DNA of 64,000 nucleotides from Faecalibacter rhinopitheci (GCF_015234135.1 NZ_JADGIK010000006.1:124001-188000); one strand, 5' to 3'. Counted from the first letter of the stretch, positions 43,918 to 53,378 are shown. Program-made: numbers and translations. Notes: generated by a model from the sequence alone, not told the origin.

Positions 43918-45330
43918 ATGCTTTTACCTTTATTTATCATATTCCCATTCATCGTAGGTGTTTTTATGCTCCTTATGAATGGACAAAAACCACAAAAGTG
44001 GTTAGGAGCATTAGTGAGCGGTGCATTGGTGGCTTTATTCTTTTATTTGTCTTGTAACGGAAAAGAAATGGCGTACCAAGCTGATTGGTTTTCGTTTAAT
44101 AATGTAAAAACATACATCGCCTTAGACGGAACAGGTTTAGGTGGTCTGATGTTGTTATTATCAAATCTAGTTTACGCGGCTTTATTCATTTACATTGGTT
44201 CATCAGATCAAAAATATTCAAACAGTTTTTACGGATTATTATTAATCGCATTAGCTGGATTGAATGGTGTATTCTTAGCAAACGATTTAATCTTATTCTA
44301 TTTCTTCTGGGAAATCGTCTTGATTCCAATCTATTTCTTAATCGGAATTTGGGGGAAAGGTGCAGATAAGATTAAAGCGAATATGACATTTTTCCTTTAC
44401 ACGGTTTTAGGTTCAATGTTTATGTTAGCGGGAATCATCTATATCGGATTTAACTTGAAACCAGTTTCATTTTTAATTACAGATGTACAACAAGTAACAA
44501 CGCCATATTTCTCAACGAATACATTCTTAGCGTTATTATTCTTGATTGCTTTTGTGATTAAAATTCCAATTTTTCCATTCCACACGTGGCAACCAACAGC
44601 GTACAAAACTTCGCCAACTCCGGTGACAGTTGTTTTAAGTGCGTTAATGGCAAAAATGGGATTATTTGCAGTGGTACATTGGTTTTTAGGATTATTTCCT
44701 TCGATTTCTGAGTTGTTTAACTACTTCTTATATGTAGCAATTTTTGGATTAGTGTATGCGTCTTTAATCGCTTTAAGTTCAAAGAACATCAAGAAGATTA
44801 TCGCCTACAGTTCGATTGCACACTTAGCGTTGATTTTTGTGGCTTTATTTACACAAAATGAAATCGGAACACAAGGCGCTTACTTCCAAATGTTCTCTCA
44901 CGGTTTAGTGGTTTTAGGACTTTGGTTAATTGTAGATGTGTTAGAGCGTCAGTACAATGTAAAAGATATCAATTCGATCAAAGGTTTAGCAACAGCGAAT
45001 CCAACATTAGCGATTTTGTTGATGATTTTTGGTTTAGCGAATGTAGCTTTACCGTTAACAAGTTCGTTTATTGGTGAATTTATGATGTTGAATTCGTTAT
45101 TCAGTTATCAACCAATCTTAGCGGTACTTGCATGTTTAGGAGTTATCCTTTCAGCAGTTTATACGCTTCGATTAGCAGGAGCAATCATGTTCGGTGAAGT
45201 AACAAATATCGACTTGAACGACCGTACAAAAGATACGTCTGGAGTAATCGTGGTTTTAGCTGTTGTAGCTATCATCGTGATTTTCTTAGGAGTTTATCCA
45301 ACGCCAATCTTTGAAATCATCGCACGTTAA
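43918..45330 (+). CDS. nuoM: NADH-quinone oxidoreductase subunit M
   Basis: 470 residues with about 14 helices. Contains FYFFWEIVLIPIYFLIGIWG with the conserved Glu, and PIFPFHTWQPTAYKTSPTPV followed by VVLSALMAKMGLFAVVHWFL. Second antiporter-like subunit. Six bases after nuoL. Confidence 0.97.
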   Translation: MLLPLFIIFPFIVGVFMLLMNGQKPQKWLGALVSGALVALFFYLSCNGKEMAYQADWFSFNNVKTYIALDGTGLGGLMLLLSNLVYAALFIYIGSSDQKYSNSFYGLLLIALAGLNGVFLANDLILFYFFWEIVLIPIYFLIGIWGKGADKIKANMTFFLYTVLGSMFMLAGIIYIGFNLKPVSFLITDVQQVTTPYFSTNTFLALLFLIAFVIKIPIFPFHTWQPTAYKTSPTPVTVVLSALMAKMGLFAVVHWFLGLFPSISELFNYFLYVAIFGLVYASLIALSSKNIKKIIAYSSIAHLALIFVALFTQNEIGTQGAYFQMFSHGLVVLGLWLIVDVLERQYNVKDINSIKGLATANPTLAILLMIFGLANVALPLTSSFIGEFMMLNSLFSYQPILAVLACLGVILSAVYTLRLAGAIMFGEVTNIDLNDRTKDTSGVIVVLAVVAIIVIFLGVYPTPIFEIIAR

Positions 45331-45350
45331 ACATTTTTGAATTAAACAGT

Positions 45351-46739
45351 ATGAATACGATTATAATCTCAGCACTTTCAGGAATCATTTTAATGTTTAG
45401 TGGTTTCTACATCAAAAACAGTCGTGCGTTAACTTTTATTTCAGCTTTAATGTTTATCGCAATCATTATTGGTGGAGTATTCGAATTGAATGGATGCAAG
45501 ATGTTGGATGGTAGATTCCCAAATATGATTGGAGAGTCGCTTTACGGAGTATCATTTATCATAGGATTAGCTGCGTTGGCAGTGTTCTATTTATTAATCA
45601 ATAAAGACCAATTTGGAAAAGTTGGAAATCACGTCGGCGAATATTTTGCACTGATTTTCTTCTCTTTCACAGGAGTTGCTGTTTTAGGGCAATTCAATAA
45701 TTTGGTTTTAATGTTCTTAGGGATTGAATTAATGTCGATTCCGATGTACATCATTGCGGGAACAAACAAAGAAAGTTTAAAAAGTACAGAAGCTTCAGTA
45801 AAATATTTCTTGATGGGAGCATTCTCAACAGGAATCTTATTATTAGGAATCACATTCTTATACGGAGCGACGGGAACATTCTTAGTGGATAACATCGACA
45901 AGTTTGATCAAAACTTTGAAATGATTTATTATTTAGGATGGATTTTGATTATCTTCTCGTTCTGTTTTAAAGTAGGAGCTGCACCTTTCCATATGTGGAC
46001 GCCAGATGTCTATGCAGGTACGCCAACGGTTTTCACCTCGTATATGTCGACAATTGTGAAAGGAGGTTCATTCTTAGGATTTATCTTAGTGATGCAACAT
46101 TTCCCAGCAGATGCTGAATATAGTGGCTACTTAAGAGTTTTATTAGGTGCCATTATCGTCTTGACGTTAGTGTTAGGAAACTTTGGAGCGGTAACGCAAA
46201 AATCAGTAAAGAAAATGATGGCGTATTCGTCAATCGCTCAAGCTGGTTTTATGTTGTTCGTTTTATTCCAAGTCAATTCAGTTTCTAAAGAAGCGTTATT
46301 CTTCTATACCATTGTTTATTCGGTAGCGAACTTCATTATTTTCTATACGATTCAACAAACAAAAGCAGAGAAATACGAAGATTTAATTGGATTAGGAAAA
46401 GCCAATCCTTTCTTAGCTGCTGCAACTTCAGTAGCCTTAATTTCGCTAGCCGGAATTCCATTAACGGGAGGTTTCATTGCGAAATTTATGGCATTAAGTA
46501 TTGGTGGAGCAAATGCTGAAAACTTAGTGATTATCGTAATTGCTTTGGTAATGGCAGTTTTATCGATGTATTACTATTTTAAAGTGATTATCCATATGTA
46601 CTTTAAAGAAGGTCATTCAAATATTAAAACGCAAGATGGGTTAACAACTGCTTTATTAGTGGTTGGAATCGTGATATTGATTGTGATGGGAATTTTCCCA
46701 GGAATCTTACCCTCATTTTTAGCAACGCCAATGTGGTAA
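45351..46739 (+). CDS. nuoN: NADH-quinone oxidoreductase subunit N
   Basis: 462 residues, last gene of the operon. Motifs LMFLGIELMSIPMYIIAGTN and GAAPFHMWTPDVYAGTPTVF followed by TSYMSTIVKGGSFLGFI identify NuoN. The operon ends 35 bases later at a hairpin. Gene order A-N is the standard one with no insertions. Confidence 0.96.
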   Translation: MNTIIISALSGIILMFSGFYIKNSRALTFISALMFIAIIIGGVFELNGCKMLDGRFPNMIGESLYGVSFIIGLAALAVFYLLINKDQFGKVGNHVGEYFALIFFSFTGVAVLGQFNNLVLMFLGIELMSIPMYIIAGTNKESLKSTEASVKYFLMGAFSTGILLLGITFLYGATGTFLVDNIDKFDQNFEMIYYLGWILIIFSFCFKVGAAPFHMWTPDVYAGTPTVFTSYMSTIVKGGSFLGFILVMQHFPADAEYSGYLRVLLGAIIVLTLVLGNFGAVTQKSVKKMMAYSSIAQAGFMLFVLFQVNSVSKEALFFYTIVYSVANFIIFYTIQQTKAEKYEDLIGLGKANPFLAAATSVALISLAGIPLTGGFIAKFMALSIGGANAENLVIIVIALVMAVLSMYYYFKVIIHMYFKEGHSNIKTQDGLTTALLVVGIVILIVMGIFPGILPSFLATPMW

Positions 46740-46773
46740 AATAGAAAACAACTAAATTCTCACCCATAAAGTG

Positions 46774-46815
46774 AAAAAGCTCGGTAGAATCGAAAGAGGA
46801 TACCGGGCTTTTTTT
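46774..46815 (+). terminator. Terminator of the nuo operon
   Basis: Thirteen-base stem AAAAAGCTCGGTA / TACCGGGCTTTTT (one G-U pair) with a 14-base loop and a T-run. Confidence 0.8.
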
Positions 46816-46816
46816 G

Positions 46817-46824
46817 TAAGTTTG
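46817..46824 (+). promoter_or_regulatory. -7 promoter element (TAAGTTTG) of the M1 peptidase gene
   Basis: Exact TAnnTTTG match placed directly after the nuo terminator, 27 bases ahead of the start codon. Any -33 box would fall inside the terminator hairpin. Confidence 0.5.
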
Positions 46825-46851
46825 AAATACTAAAGTTTATAAAAAAATAAC

Positions 46852-48708
46852 ATGAGAAAATTTACACTAATTCTGTGTTTATTCTTAGTGCAATTTGTGT
46901 TCGCACAGCGCAAAGGATATTGGCAACAAAAAGTGGATTACAAAATGACGATTGATGTAAAAGACGATTTATATCAATACGATGGTAAAATGAAGTTAAA
47001 GTACACAAACAATTCAGGTCAAAGTTTGAACAAAGTGTATTTCCATTTATACTTCAATGCCTTCCAACCACAATCGATGATGGATTATCGTTTAGCAAAT
47101 ATTGCAGATCCGGATCGTCGTATGGTTTCTAACATTGGAACAAAAGAAAATCCTAAAATGCAATCACGTATTGCGACTTTAGGTCCAGATAATATGGGTT
47201 ATCAAAAGATTAAATCGTTAACACAAAACGGTAAGGCAACTTCTTACAAAGTGGACGGTACAATCTTAGAAGTAACATTAGCAACTCCAGTTAAACCAGG
47301 AAAATCAACAACATTTGATATGGTTTGGGAAGCACAAGTTCCAGATCAAATTCGTCGTTCAGGACGTAATTCAAAAGAAGGAGTTGCGTACTCAATGACA
47401 CAATGGTATCCAAAAATGGCTCAATTTGACGATTTCGGATGGCATTTAGATGAATATGTTGGTCGTGAATTTATCGCACCTTTTGGAAACTTTGATGTAA
47501 CAATTAATATAGGAAAAGATTATGTAATTGGATCATCTGGAGTTTTACTAAATCCAAAAGAAGTGAAAGGCTACGATGCAAATGCGAAAGTTGTTGAGAA
47601 GAACGGGAAAGCATCTTGGAACTTTAAAGCAACAAACATTCACGATTTTGCTTGGGCAGCAGATAAAGATTTCGTTGTTGATGAAGCAACATCAAAAGGT
47701 GGAGTAAAAGTGTATTTAGTGTATAAGCCAGGAGAAAAAACAACGAAAGTTTGGAAAGAAGCAATGCCTTATACAACAGAATTCTTTGATTATTCGGCAA
47801 AGAAATTCGGAGCTTATCCTTGGCCAACTTACACAGTAGTGCAAGGTGGTGACGGTGGTATGGAATACGGAACGGCTACATTAGTTACTGGAGAGAGAAA
47901 TTTAGAGTCGTTAGTAGGCGTAATTTTTCACGAAGCTGCACACTCTTGGTACCAACATTTATTTGGAATTAATGAAACAGTTGATGAATGGTTTGATGAA
48001 GGATTTACTTCTTACGTAGAGAATTTTGCTAATTTACAAGTATTACAAAAGAAAGAAGTTATTCCTTCAAACCCTAATTTATCGGCTACAAAATCTTATA
48101 TTAATTTAGCTTTATCAGGAAAAGAAGAACCTGCAAGTTTATTAGCAGATTACTATAATACGAACTATGCCTATTCTGTAGAAGCTTATTCAAAAGGTCA
48201 AGTATTAGCAATTCAATTAGATTATATTATTGGGAAACAAAACTTAGAAAAGACTTTCTTAGAATTTTATAACCAATGGAAATTTAAACATCCTACAGCG
48301 AATGATTTCAAACGTGTAGCAGAAGAAGTTTCAGGAGTTAATTTAAAATGGTTTTTCAACTTATTCTTAAATACAACACGTAAAATTGATTATGCAGTTG
48401 AAAATGTACAAGGAAATGCTTTCCAAGTCGTAAACAAGTCAGATTTTGCAATGCCTTTAGATGTTTTAGTAGAATACACAGACGGAACTAAAGAGTTATT
48501 TTACATTCCATTACGTGAAATGCGTGGAGAAAAACCAGCAGAGAACTTAGTTGAATACCAAGGCGTTAAACGTACAGTTTTAACAGATGCTTTCTGGACA
48601 AATCCTGTTTACGAAGTAAAAACTTCTAAAGCGGTAAAAACAATTGTTATTGATCCTACAAAGCGTTTAGCTGATGTAGATTACACAAACAACGTATACA
48701 AAAACTAA
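46852..48708 (+). CDS. M1 family metallopeptidase (aminopeptidase), exported
   Basis: 618 residues with signal peptide MRKFTLILCLFLVQFVFAQ. The zinc site is His360-Glu361-x-x-His364 in HEAAHSWYQHLFG with the third ligand in DEWFDEGFTSYVENF; the substrate-anchoring motif is GGMEYGTATLV. This is the shorter Bacteroidota periplasmic M1 type, without the large C-terminal domain of PepN. It trims N-terminal residues from peptides. Its stop overlaps the coaX start by one base (TAATG). Confidence 0.93.
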   Translation: MRKFTLILCLFLVQFVFAQRKGYWQQKVDYKMTIDVKDDLYQYDGKMKLKYTNNSGQSLNKVYFHLYFNAFQPQSMMDYRLANIADPDRRMVSNIGTKENPKMQSRIATLGPDNMGYQKIKSLTQNGKATSYKVDGTILEVTLATPVKPGKSTTFDMVWEAQVPDQIRRSGRNSKEGVAYSMTQWYPKMAQFDDFGWHLDEYVGREFIAPFGNFDVTINIGKDYVIGSSGVLLNPKEVKGYDANAKVVEKNGKASWNFKATNIHDFAWAADKDFVVDEATSKGGVKVYLVYKPGEKTTKVWKEAMPYTTEFFDYSAKKFGAYPWPTYTVVQGGDGGMEYGTATLVTGERNLESLVGVIFHEAAHSWYQHLFGINETVDEWFDEGFTSYVENFANLQVLQKKEVIPSNPNLSATKSYINLALSGKEEPASLLADYYNTNYAYSVEAYSKGQVLAIQLDYIIGKQNLEKTFLEFYNQWKFKHPTANDFKRVAEEVSGVNLKWFFNLFLNTTRKIDYAVENVQGNAFQVVNKSDFAMPLDVLVEYTDGTKELFYIPLREMRGEKPAENLVEYQGVKRTVLTDAFWTNPVYEVKTSKAVKTIVIDPTKRLADVDYTNNVYKN

Positions 48709-49484
48709 TGTTATTAGCAGTTAATATCGGCAATTCGAATATTCGTTTTGCCGTTTTTAAAAACGATTCGGAAGTCATTACGTGGACGATTAATTCGAAA
48801 CCCGCACGTACAGAATACGAGTTTTTCGCGAAATTCAGTAATATGTACAAACCTTTCGGAATCAATAAAGAGGATATTACAGATATTGTGATTGGTTCGG
48901 TTGTGCCACCTTTAACAATGAATGTGAAAATCGCCTTGAAAAAGATTCACGGTTTCAAACCAATGATTGTCGATCGCGATACGCCTGGAGGAATCATTCA
49001 GTATTCGAAACAGATGGGAACAGATTTATATGCGAACGCAGTAGCGGCTCATCATTTGGGATACGAAGGCAAGAAAATTGTGATTGATTTCGGAACGGCT
49101 TTAACGTTTTTAGCGATTGATGAGGTTGGTGAAGTCACAGGAGTAATTATTGCGCCTGGAATTAATACGGCTTTAAATTCTTTGGTAGGTGAAACAGCTC
49201 AATTACCAGAAATCGAATTGAAAGCGCCAGCAACTGTTTTAGGTCGCGATACCGTAACGTGTATGCAATCGGGAATGGTATTCGGTTACCTTTCAATGAT
49301 CGAAGGAATGATTGATCGCATCAACAACGAATTAGGCGCTGAATGTACGGTAATTTCTACCGGAGGTTTAGGGGGAATTTATAAACCATTGACAGATAAA
49401 ATTCAGTTTGATGATCGTTTACACACAATCAAAGGATTGAAATTATTGTATGATTTGAATAAGGATTCTTATAATAAATGCTAA
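48708..49484 (+). CDS. coaX: Type III pantothenate kinase
   Basis: 258 residues. First step of coenzyme A synthesis. The ASKHA-fold motifs are present: phosphate-1 LLAVNIGNSNIRFAVF, DRDTPGGI near 93, GTDLYANAVAAHH, phosphate-2 VIDFGTALTFLAID, and IIAPGINTALNSL, QLPEIEL. Coupled to the M1 peptidase gene by a one-base overlap and directly abutting the acyltransferase gene at its 3' end. Confidence 0.95.
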   Translation: MLLAVNIGNSNIRFAVFKNDSEVITWTINSKPARTEYEFFAKFSNMYKPFGINKEDITDIVIGSVVPPLTMNVKIALKKIHGFKPMIVDRDTPGGIIQYSKQMGTDLYANAVAAHHLGYEGKKIVIDFGTALTFLAIDEVGEVTGVIIAPGINTALNSLVGETAQLPEIELKAPATVLGRDTVTCMQSGMVFGYLSMIEGMIDRINNELGAECTVISTGGLGGIYKPLTDKIQFDDRLHTIKGLKLLYDLNKDSYNKC

Positions 49485-50519
49485 ATGCTACCTAATTTAA
49501 CGTCATTACGATTCTTTCTGGCCCTTTTCGTGCTATTATTTCATTTGCCAGAATTTGCAATGAATAGAGGATTTCCATATTATAATCAACTACCTATATT
49601 TTTCAAAGGCCCAGAAGCGGTTTATGTATTTTTTACATTAAGTGGATTTTTAATTATTAGAAATCTTATTAAAGAGAAACAAAAAACTGGGACAATACAT
49701 CTCGGGAGATTTTATAAAAAAAGAGCTCTAAGAATTTTTCCGTTGTATTATTTGGTTTTAATTTTTGGACTTATATATTACAATTATATCGTTCAGTTTT
49801 TTGGATTTGAATTTGAAAGAAATTATAATCTCGTAAAGGGTATTTTTCAAGGTATTTTCTTTTTTCCAAATGTATTAGCAGATTACAAACCAGGGGGCAT
49901 TTTAGAAGTATTATGGTCAATAGGTATTGAGGAACAATTTTACATATTTATTGCGCCATGTTTTTTCTTTATTCATAGAAAATATATTATTCCTTTTTTA
50001 ATTGGGTTTACACTTCTATATTTTTTGCTCTTTCAATTAAGTATTTTACCTTTTATCGTGAAATTTAGAATGTATTTTTACTTCTTCTCTATGGGAGGAT
50101 TATTGAGTTATTTTGATTTAAAATTTCAGAATATATATGGATCCAAACTTATAGAATTATTAAACTATTTTGTGTTTCTATTAATTTTCTTTACTAATAT
50201 TTTTCAAGAAAATTTTAATGATTTTTGCTTACACATTATTTATATGTTTAATTTTTCTATAACTATATATTATCTATCTCAAAAACCAATTCCTGTTTTA
50301 AATTCGAAGGTATTAGAATATCTAGGGTCAATTTCGTATGGGATTTATATGTATCATGCAATTGTTTTTCAAATCGTAGGATTTATATTTCTAAAGATAA
50401 ATATTCAAGATAATTATTTACAGATTATTCTATTTTATAGTACTGTAGTTATAACTACAATAGGAATTTCCGCAATGTCTTATAAATATTTTGAAAGCTA
50501 CTTTCTAAAATTAAAATAA
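49485..50519 (+). CDS. Acyltransferase 3 family membrane protein (OafA/YrhL-like)
   Basis: 344 residues with about ten hydrophobic helices. Family marks are the N-terminal LTSLRFFLALFVLLFHLPE with His17, then FFTLSGFLI, GRFYKKRALRIFPLYY, and LEVLWSIGIEEQFYIFIAPC. It moves an acyl group onto a sugar or other surface molecule. It starts immediately after the coaX stop with no spacer, yet its coding sequence is far more AT-rich and more Phe/Ile/Tyr-rich than its neighbours, which may mean later acquisition. The acceptor is unknown. Confidence 0.9.
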   Translation: MLPNLTSLRFFLALFVLLFHLPEFAMNRGFPYYNQLPIFFKGPEAVYVFFTLSGFLIIRNLIKEKQKTGTIHLGRFYKKRALRIFPLYYLVLIFGLIYYNYIVQFFGFEFERNYNLVKGIFQGIFFFPNVLADYKPGGILEVLWSIGIEEQFYIFIAPCFFFIHRKYIIPFLIGFTLLYFLLFQLSILPFIVKFRMYFYFFSMGGLLSYFDLKFQNIYGSKLIELLNYFVFLLIFFTNIFQENFNDFCLHIIYMFNFSITIYYLSQKPIPVLNSKVLEYLGSISYGIYMYHAIVFQIVGFIFLKINIQDNYLQIILFYSTVVITTIGISAMSYKYFESYFLKLK

Positions 50520-50549
50520 AAAAAGCCACTCGATTGAGTGGCTTTTTTT
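50519..50549 (+). terminator. Terminator after the acyltransferase gene
   Basis: Stem AAAAAAGCCACTC / GAGTGGCTTTTTT with loop GATT, then T. The 9-base core stem is identical to that of the terminator at 9097-9123. Confidence 0.85.
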
Positions 50550-50589
50550 ATTGGAAATCAATATTTTTAATAAAATTTCAAATTTTATT

Positions 50590-50617
50590 GTAACCTTTTT
50601 AAAAAGTTAGAGTCTAT
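50590..50617 (+). promoter_or_regulatory. ECF-sigma-type promoter of the sigma factor operon
   Basis: GTAACC (50590-50595) and GTCTAT (50612-50617), with 17 bases between GTAAC and GTCTAT. This is unlike the housekeeping TAnnTTTG promoter and resembles the GTAAC...GTCTA promoters seen ahead of ECF sigma genes, suggesting self-regulation. Confidence 0.5.
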
Positions 50618-50644
50618 TCTATAAAGCCTTTAAAATTAACACAC

Positions 50645-51214
50645 GTGAAACTATTTATAAATTCTAAAAAATCTGCAGAAGAGCTTTTGGTCGAACGGCT
50701 TAAGAAAGCGGATCAAAAAGCACAACGCGAATTGTACGATCAATGTGCCAAGAAAATGTTGGCGGTTTGTCGCAGCTACATTGCCGATGCGCATTATGCT
50801 GAAGATTGTATGATCAATGGATTTTGTAAAGTATTTAATCATGTAGTGAAATTTGAAAATAAAGGGAGTTTTGAAGGATGGATTCGCCGAATTATGGTGA
50901 ATGAGTGTTTAACGTTTTTGCGATCGAATAAAACATTGATTTATGTGGACGATGCTCGAATTTCTTCTTACGATGATATTGATGATGAATTGGACGAATT
51001 AGAATTCACATTCAATGTCGAAGAAGTGTTACAAGACTTACCAGAAGCTTATCGCTTGGTTTTTAATCTTCATATCCTCGAAGATTATTCGCATCAAGAA
51101 ATTGCTGAAGCGTTGAATATTTCGGTGTCTTCGAGTAAAACGCAATTATTTAGAGCCAAAGCCAAACTAAAAGAAATCATCCTAACTAAAAAAAGAGTTC
51201 AAAATGAAATTTAA
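50645..51214 (+). CDS. ECF-type RNA polymerase sigma factor
   Basis: 189 residues from GTG 50645. Region 2 spans about 20-85 (AEDCMINGFCKVFNHVVKFE, GSFEGWIRRIMVNECLTFLR) and region 4 about 130-180 (LPEAYRLVFNLHILEDYSHQ, EIAEALNISVSSSKTQLFRA). There is no region 3, as expected for the ECF class. It is first in a three-gene unit with a membrane protein and an outer-membrane protein, and its promoter has an ECF look. It overlaps the next gene by 11 bases, which is typical for sigma/anti-sigma pairs. Confidence 0.92.
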   Translation: MKLFINSKKSAEELLVERLKKADQKAQRELYDQCAKKMLAVCRSYIADAHYAEDCMINGFCKVFNHVVKFENKGSFEGWIRRIMVNECLTFLRSNKTLIYVDDARISSYDDIDDELDELEFTFNVEEVLQDLPEAYRLVFNLHILEDYSHQEIAEALNISVSSSKTQLFRAKAKLKEIILTKKRVQNEI

Positions 51215-51857
51215 ACAATATATACAATCAGAAATTAACCAAAAAGAGGTCGAGCCATCGCACGATGCCTGGGATCGTATTCAAGCCCGAATGGAGAATC
51301 AAGCGCCAGCGGTCGTGATTGAAAAATCTTCTAAAAAATGGTGGGCAATTGCAGCTGCTGTTATTGGATTAGCGGTTTGTACGACGGTTTATTTTTCAAT
51401 GAATAATGAAACGAATGTTCCGCAAATTGTGAATGAAAGTACCGTTCCAGAAATCAAAAATTCATCTGAAACTTCGCCTCAAGAACATTCAGCAACGGAA
51501 ATCTTAAATCAGATAGAGGAGATTGATAATACAGAAATGGTAGAATCAAAATCTAACCCAACTACATCGCCTCAAACTATGGAGGTAGAAAAAGAACAAA
51601 TGGTTTCTAATCTAAATTCAGAATCAAAAATAACAGAACAGCCTCAGCAACAATCGATACAAAAACCAGCTTTAGCAAGTGGATTAAAACCAACTCCACA
51701 ACAAATAGCGACTAACTTGGATACGGTAAAAATGAAAAAGAATAAAGGAAATTACGTCGATCCAAGCATGTTACTTTATTCCATTGAAAACAAAGAAGCA
51801 TTAAAAGAAACACAGAAAGAGAAAACCCGCGTTGCAGTGATAGACTTAAATAAATAA
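51204..51857 (+). CDS. Single-pass membrane protein, probable anti-sigma partner
   Basis: 217 residues. Cytoplasmic N-terminus with the motif VEPSHDAWDRIQARMEN, one membrane helix near residues 46-66 (WWAIAAAVIGLAVCTTVYFS), then a long Ser/Thr/Glu/Gln-rich periplasmic part without a recognised domain. The short start overlap with the sigma gene and its topology suggest that it holds the sigma factor at the membrane; it lacks the classic ZAS zinc motif, so this is inferred. It contains no signal for secretion other than the helix. Confidence 0.65.
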   Translation: MKFKQYIQSEINQKEVEPSHDAWDRIQARMENQAPAVVIEKSSKKWWAIAAAVIGLAVCTTVYFSMNNETNVPQIVNESTVPEIKNSSETSPQEHSATEILNQIEEIDNTEMVESKSNPTTSPQTMEVEKEQMVSNLNSESKITEQPQQQSIQKPALASGLKPTPQQIATNLDTVKMKKNKGNYVDPSMLLYSIENKEALKETQKEKTRVAVIDLNK

Positions 51858-51886
51858 CCACTCACTTCTTTAAAAAAATACTAAAT

Positions 51887-52927
51887 ATGATAAAGAGAAT
51901 TATCGTAGCAGGAATGCTGTGTCTTTTCGCTACACCGACTTTTGCTCAAAATATTGCCATCGATTTTAATAAAGGTGGAAATCAAGATAAAGTTAGTCCT
52001 AAAGTTCGTGAGAAAATGGACGAATTTCAGCTTCAGATTCGTGAAATTGTAAATGAAGAAAAAGCAAAATTAGATGCCGAAATCCAAAAAGTAGAGAATG
52101 ATTTAGCAGATGGTAAACTTTCGAAAACAGAAGCGGACGAAAAGAAAGAGTCCTTAGCCATTCAATCCTCAGATTTGATCAACGAAAGAATTCAAGCGGT
52201 TAATTTTGATTTAGACGAATTGATCAAAAAACAAGTTGCTTTTGCCATTTTGAATGGAAATGATGCTGACGCTGTTCCTACAAAATCAGAATTAGAAAAG
52301 AAGCATCGTGCGACGCATAACATCACAGGATATATAGGATATGGATTTATGGGATTTTCTCAAAAACAAAACGAGGAATTGGACAGCCGTTTAGGGTTTG
52401 CAAATAACTTTGAGTTAGGTCTTTCTTATACAAAACAGTTTAATCGCGAAAGTCCTTGGTCGTTGAAGTCTGGAATGGTCTTTTCTTGGCGTACAATTCG
52501 TTTGGATGACGATTATCGATTTGTGAGAGATGCTGACGGAAACACAGGGTTAATGCACAATGAGACACAATTGGATAAAAGTAAATTGAGAGGTTCATAT
52601 TTAATAGTTCCATTGGGCTTACAGTATACATTTGGAAAAACAGTTACAGTAGAAGATTTTACGTACTACAAAGAAAAAGATATTGCAATTACCGCGAATG
52701 TCTATGGAGGTGTGAAATTGGCGAACAATAACATTGTGAAAGGAGATGATGTAAGTTTCAGAGATAAGAAAGATTATAACTTGAATCCATTCATCTATGG
52801 AGCGCAATTAACATTCAAGATTAATTCGGTGAATATCTATGCGCGTCAAGAATTCTCGAACTATTTTGATAAAAACACGTTTGATGATCGTAAAATGTTC
52901 CAAGTCGGAATTAACTTTGGATTCTAA
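51887..52927 (+). CDS. Outer-membrane beta-barrel protein with N-terminal coiled coil
   Basis: 346 residues. Signal peptide MIKRIIVAGMLCLFATPTFA, then a charged coiled coil (about residues 40-115: VREKMDEFQLQIREIVNEEK and EIQKVENDLADGKLSKTEAD), then a beta-barrel of about 200 residues with alternating strands and a terminal ...FQVGINFGF. It is third in the sigma operon, 29 bases after the membrane protein, and may be the envelope component under the control of, or sensed by, the ECF system. No substrate or enzymatic motif is visible. Confidence 0.75.
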   Translation: MIKRIIVAGMLCLFATPTFAQNIAIDFNKGGNQDKVSPKVREKMDEFQLQIREIVNEEKAKLDAEIQKVENDLADGKLSKTEADEKKESLAIQSSDLINERIQAVNFDLDELIKKQVAFAILNGNDADAVPTKSELEKKHRATHNITGYIGYGFMGFSQKQNEELDSRLGFANNFELGLSYTKQFNRESPWSLKSGMVFSWRTIRLDDDYRFVRDADGNTGLMHNETQLDKSKLRGSYLIVPLGLQYTFGKTVTVEDFTYYKEKDIAITANVYGGVKLANNNIVKGDDVSFRDKKDYNLNPFIYGAQLTFKINSVNIYARQEFSNYFDKNTFDDRKMFQVGINFGF

Positions 52928-52941
52928 AGAAAATAATTTTT

Positions 52942-53352
52942 TTATATTTCTACGATTATATTTGGATTGATAGCTGATAATTCTTGGATAAATTGTTCTC
53001 GATTTTTAGGAGAGATTAGGACAGAATCATATTTATTATACGAGATTTCAATTCGATCGATTGATAGGGCTGGACTGCTGATCCAACTTTTAGATTTTTT
53101 AATTGTTTTGATATGTTCAATGTCAATTTTCCTATAAAAGTAACCAGATTTAACCACTAATTTTTTTGAATTGTTATTTATGGTATATACTGTGGATAAT
53201 AGTAAGTAAGTTATGAAAACGAATAACACAACAATGACGATTGTTCCGATGAGATTAAATTCGCTATAGACAAAATAAAATAAAGAGATAAATGGGAGAT
53301 AAGCTATAAGAATAATCTCAATTCCAATTTTAGATGAATATTTAGTGATCAT
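52942..53352 (-). CDS. Membrane protein with bacterial PH-like domain
   Basis: 136 residues. Two membrane helices near the N-terminus (IGIEIILIAYLPFISLFYFV and IGTIVIVVLFVFITYLLLST) are followed by a small beta domain (VKSGYFYRKIDIEHIKTIKK, DSVLISPKNREQFIQELSAI) of bacterial PH type (DUF304/YdbS-like). Function unknown for this group. It converges on the outer-membrane protein gene with 14 bases between stops. Confidence 0.65.
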   Translation of the reverse strand: MITKYSSKIGIEIILIAYLPFISLFYFVYSEFNLIGTIVIVVLFVFITYLLLSTVYTINNNSKKLVVKSGYFYRKIDIEHIKTIKKSKSWISSPALSIDRIEISYNKYDSVLISPKNREQFIQELSAINPNIIVEI

Positions 53353-53378
53353 AATGCATTAATTGTTATAAAAATAAA

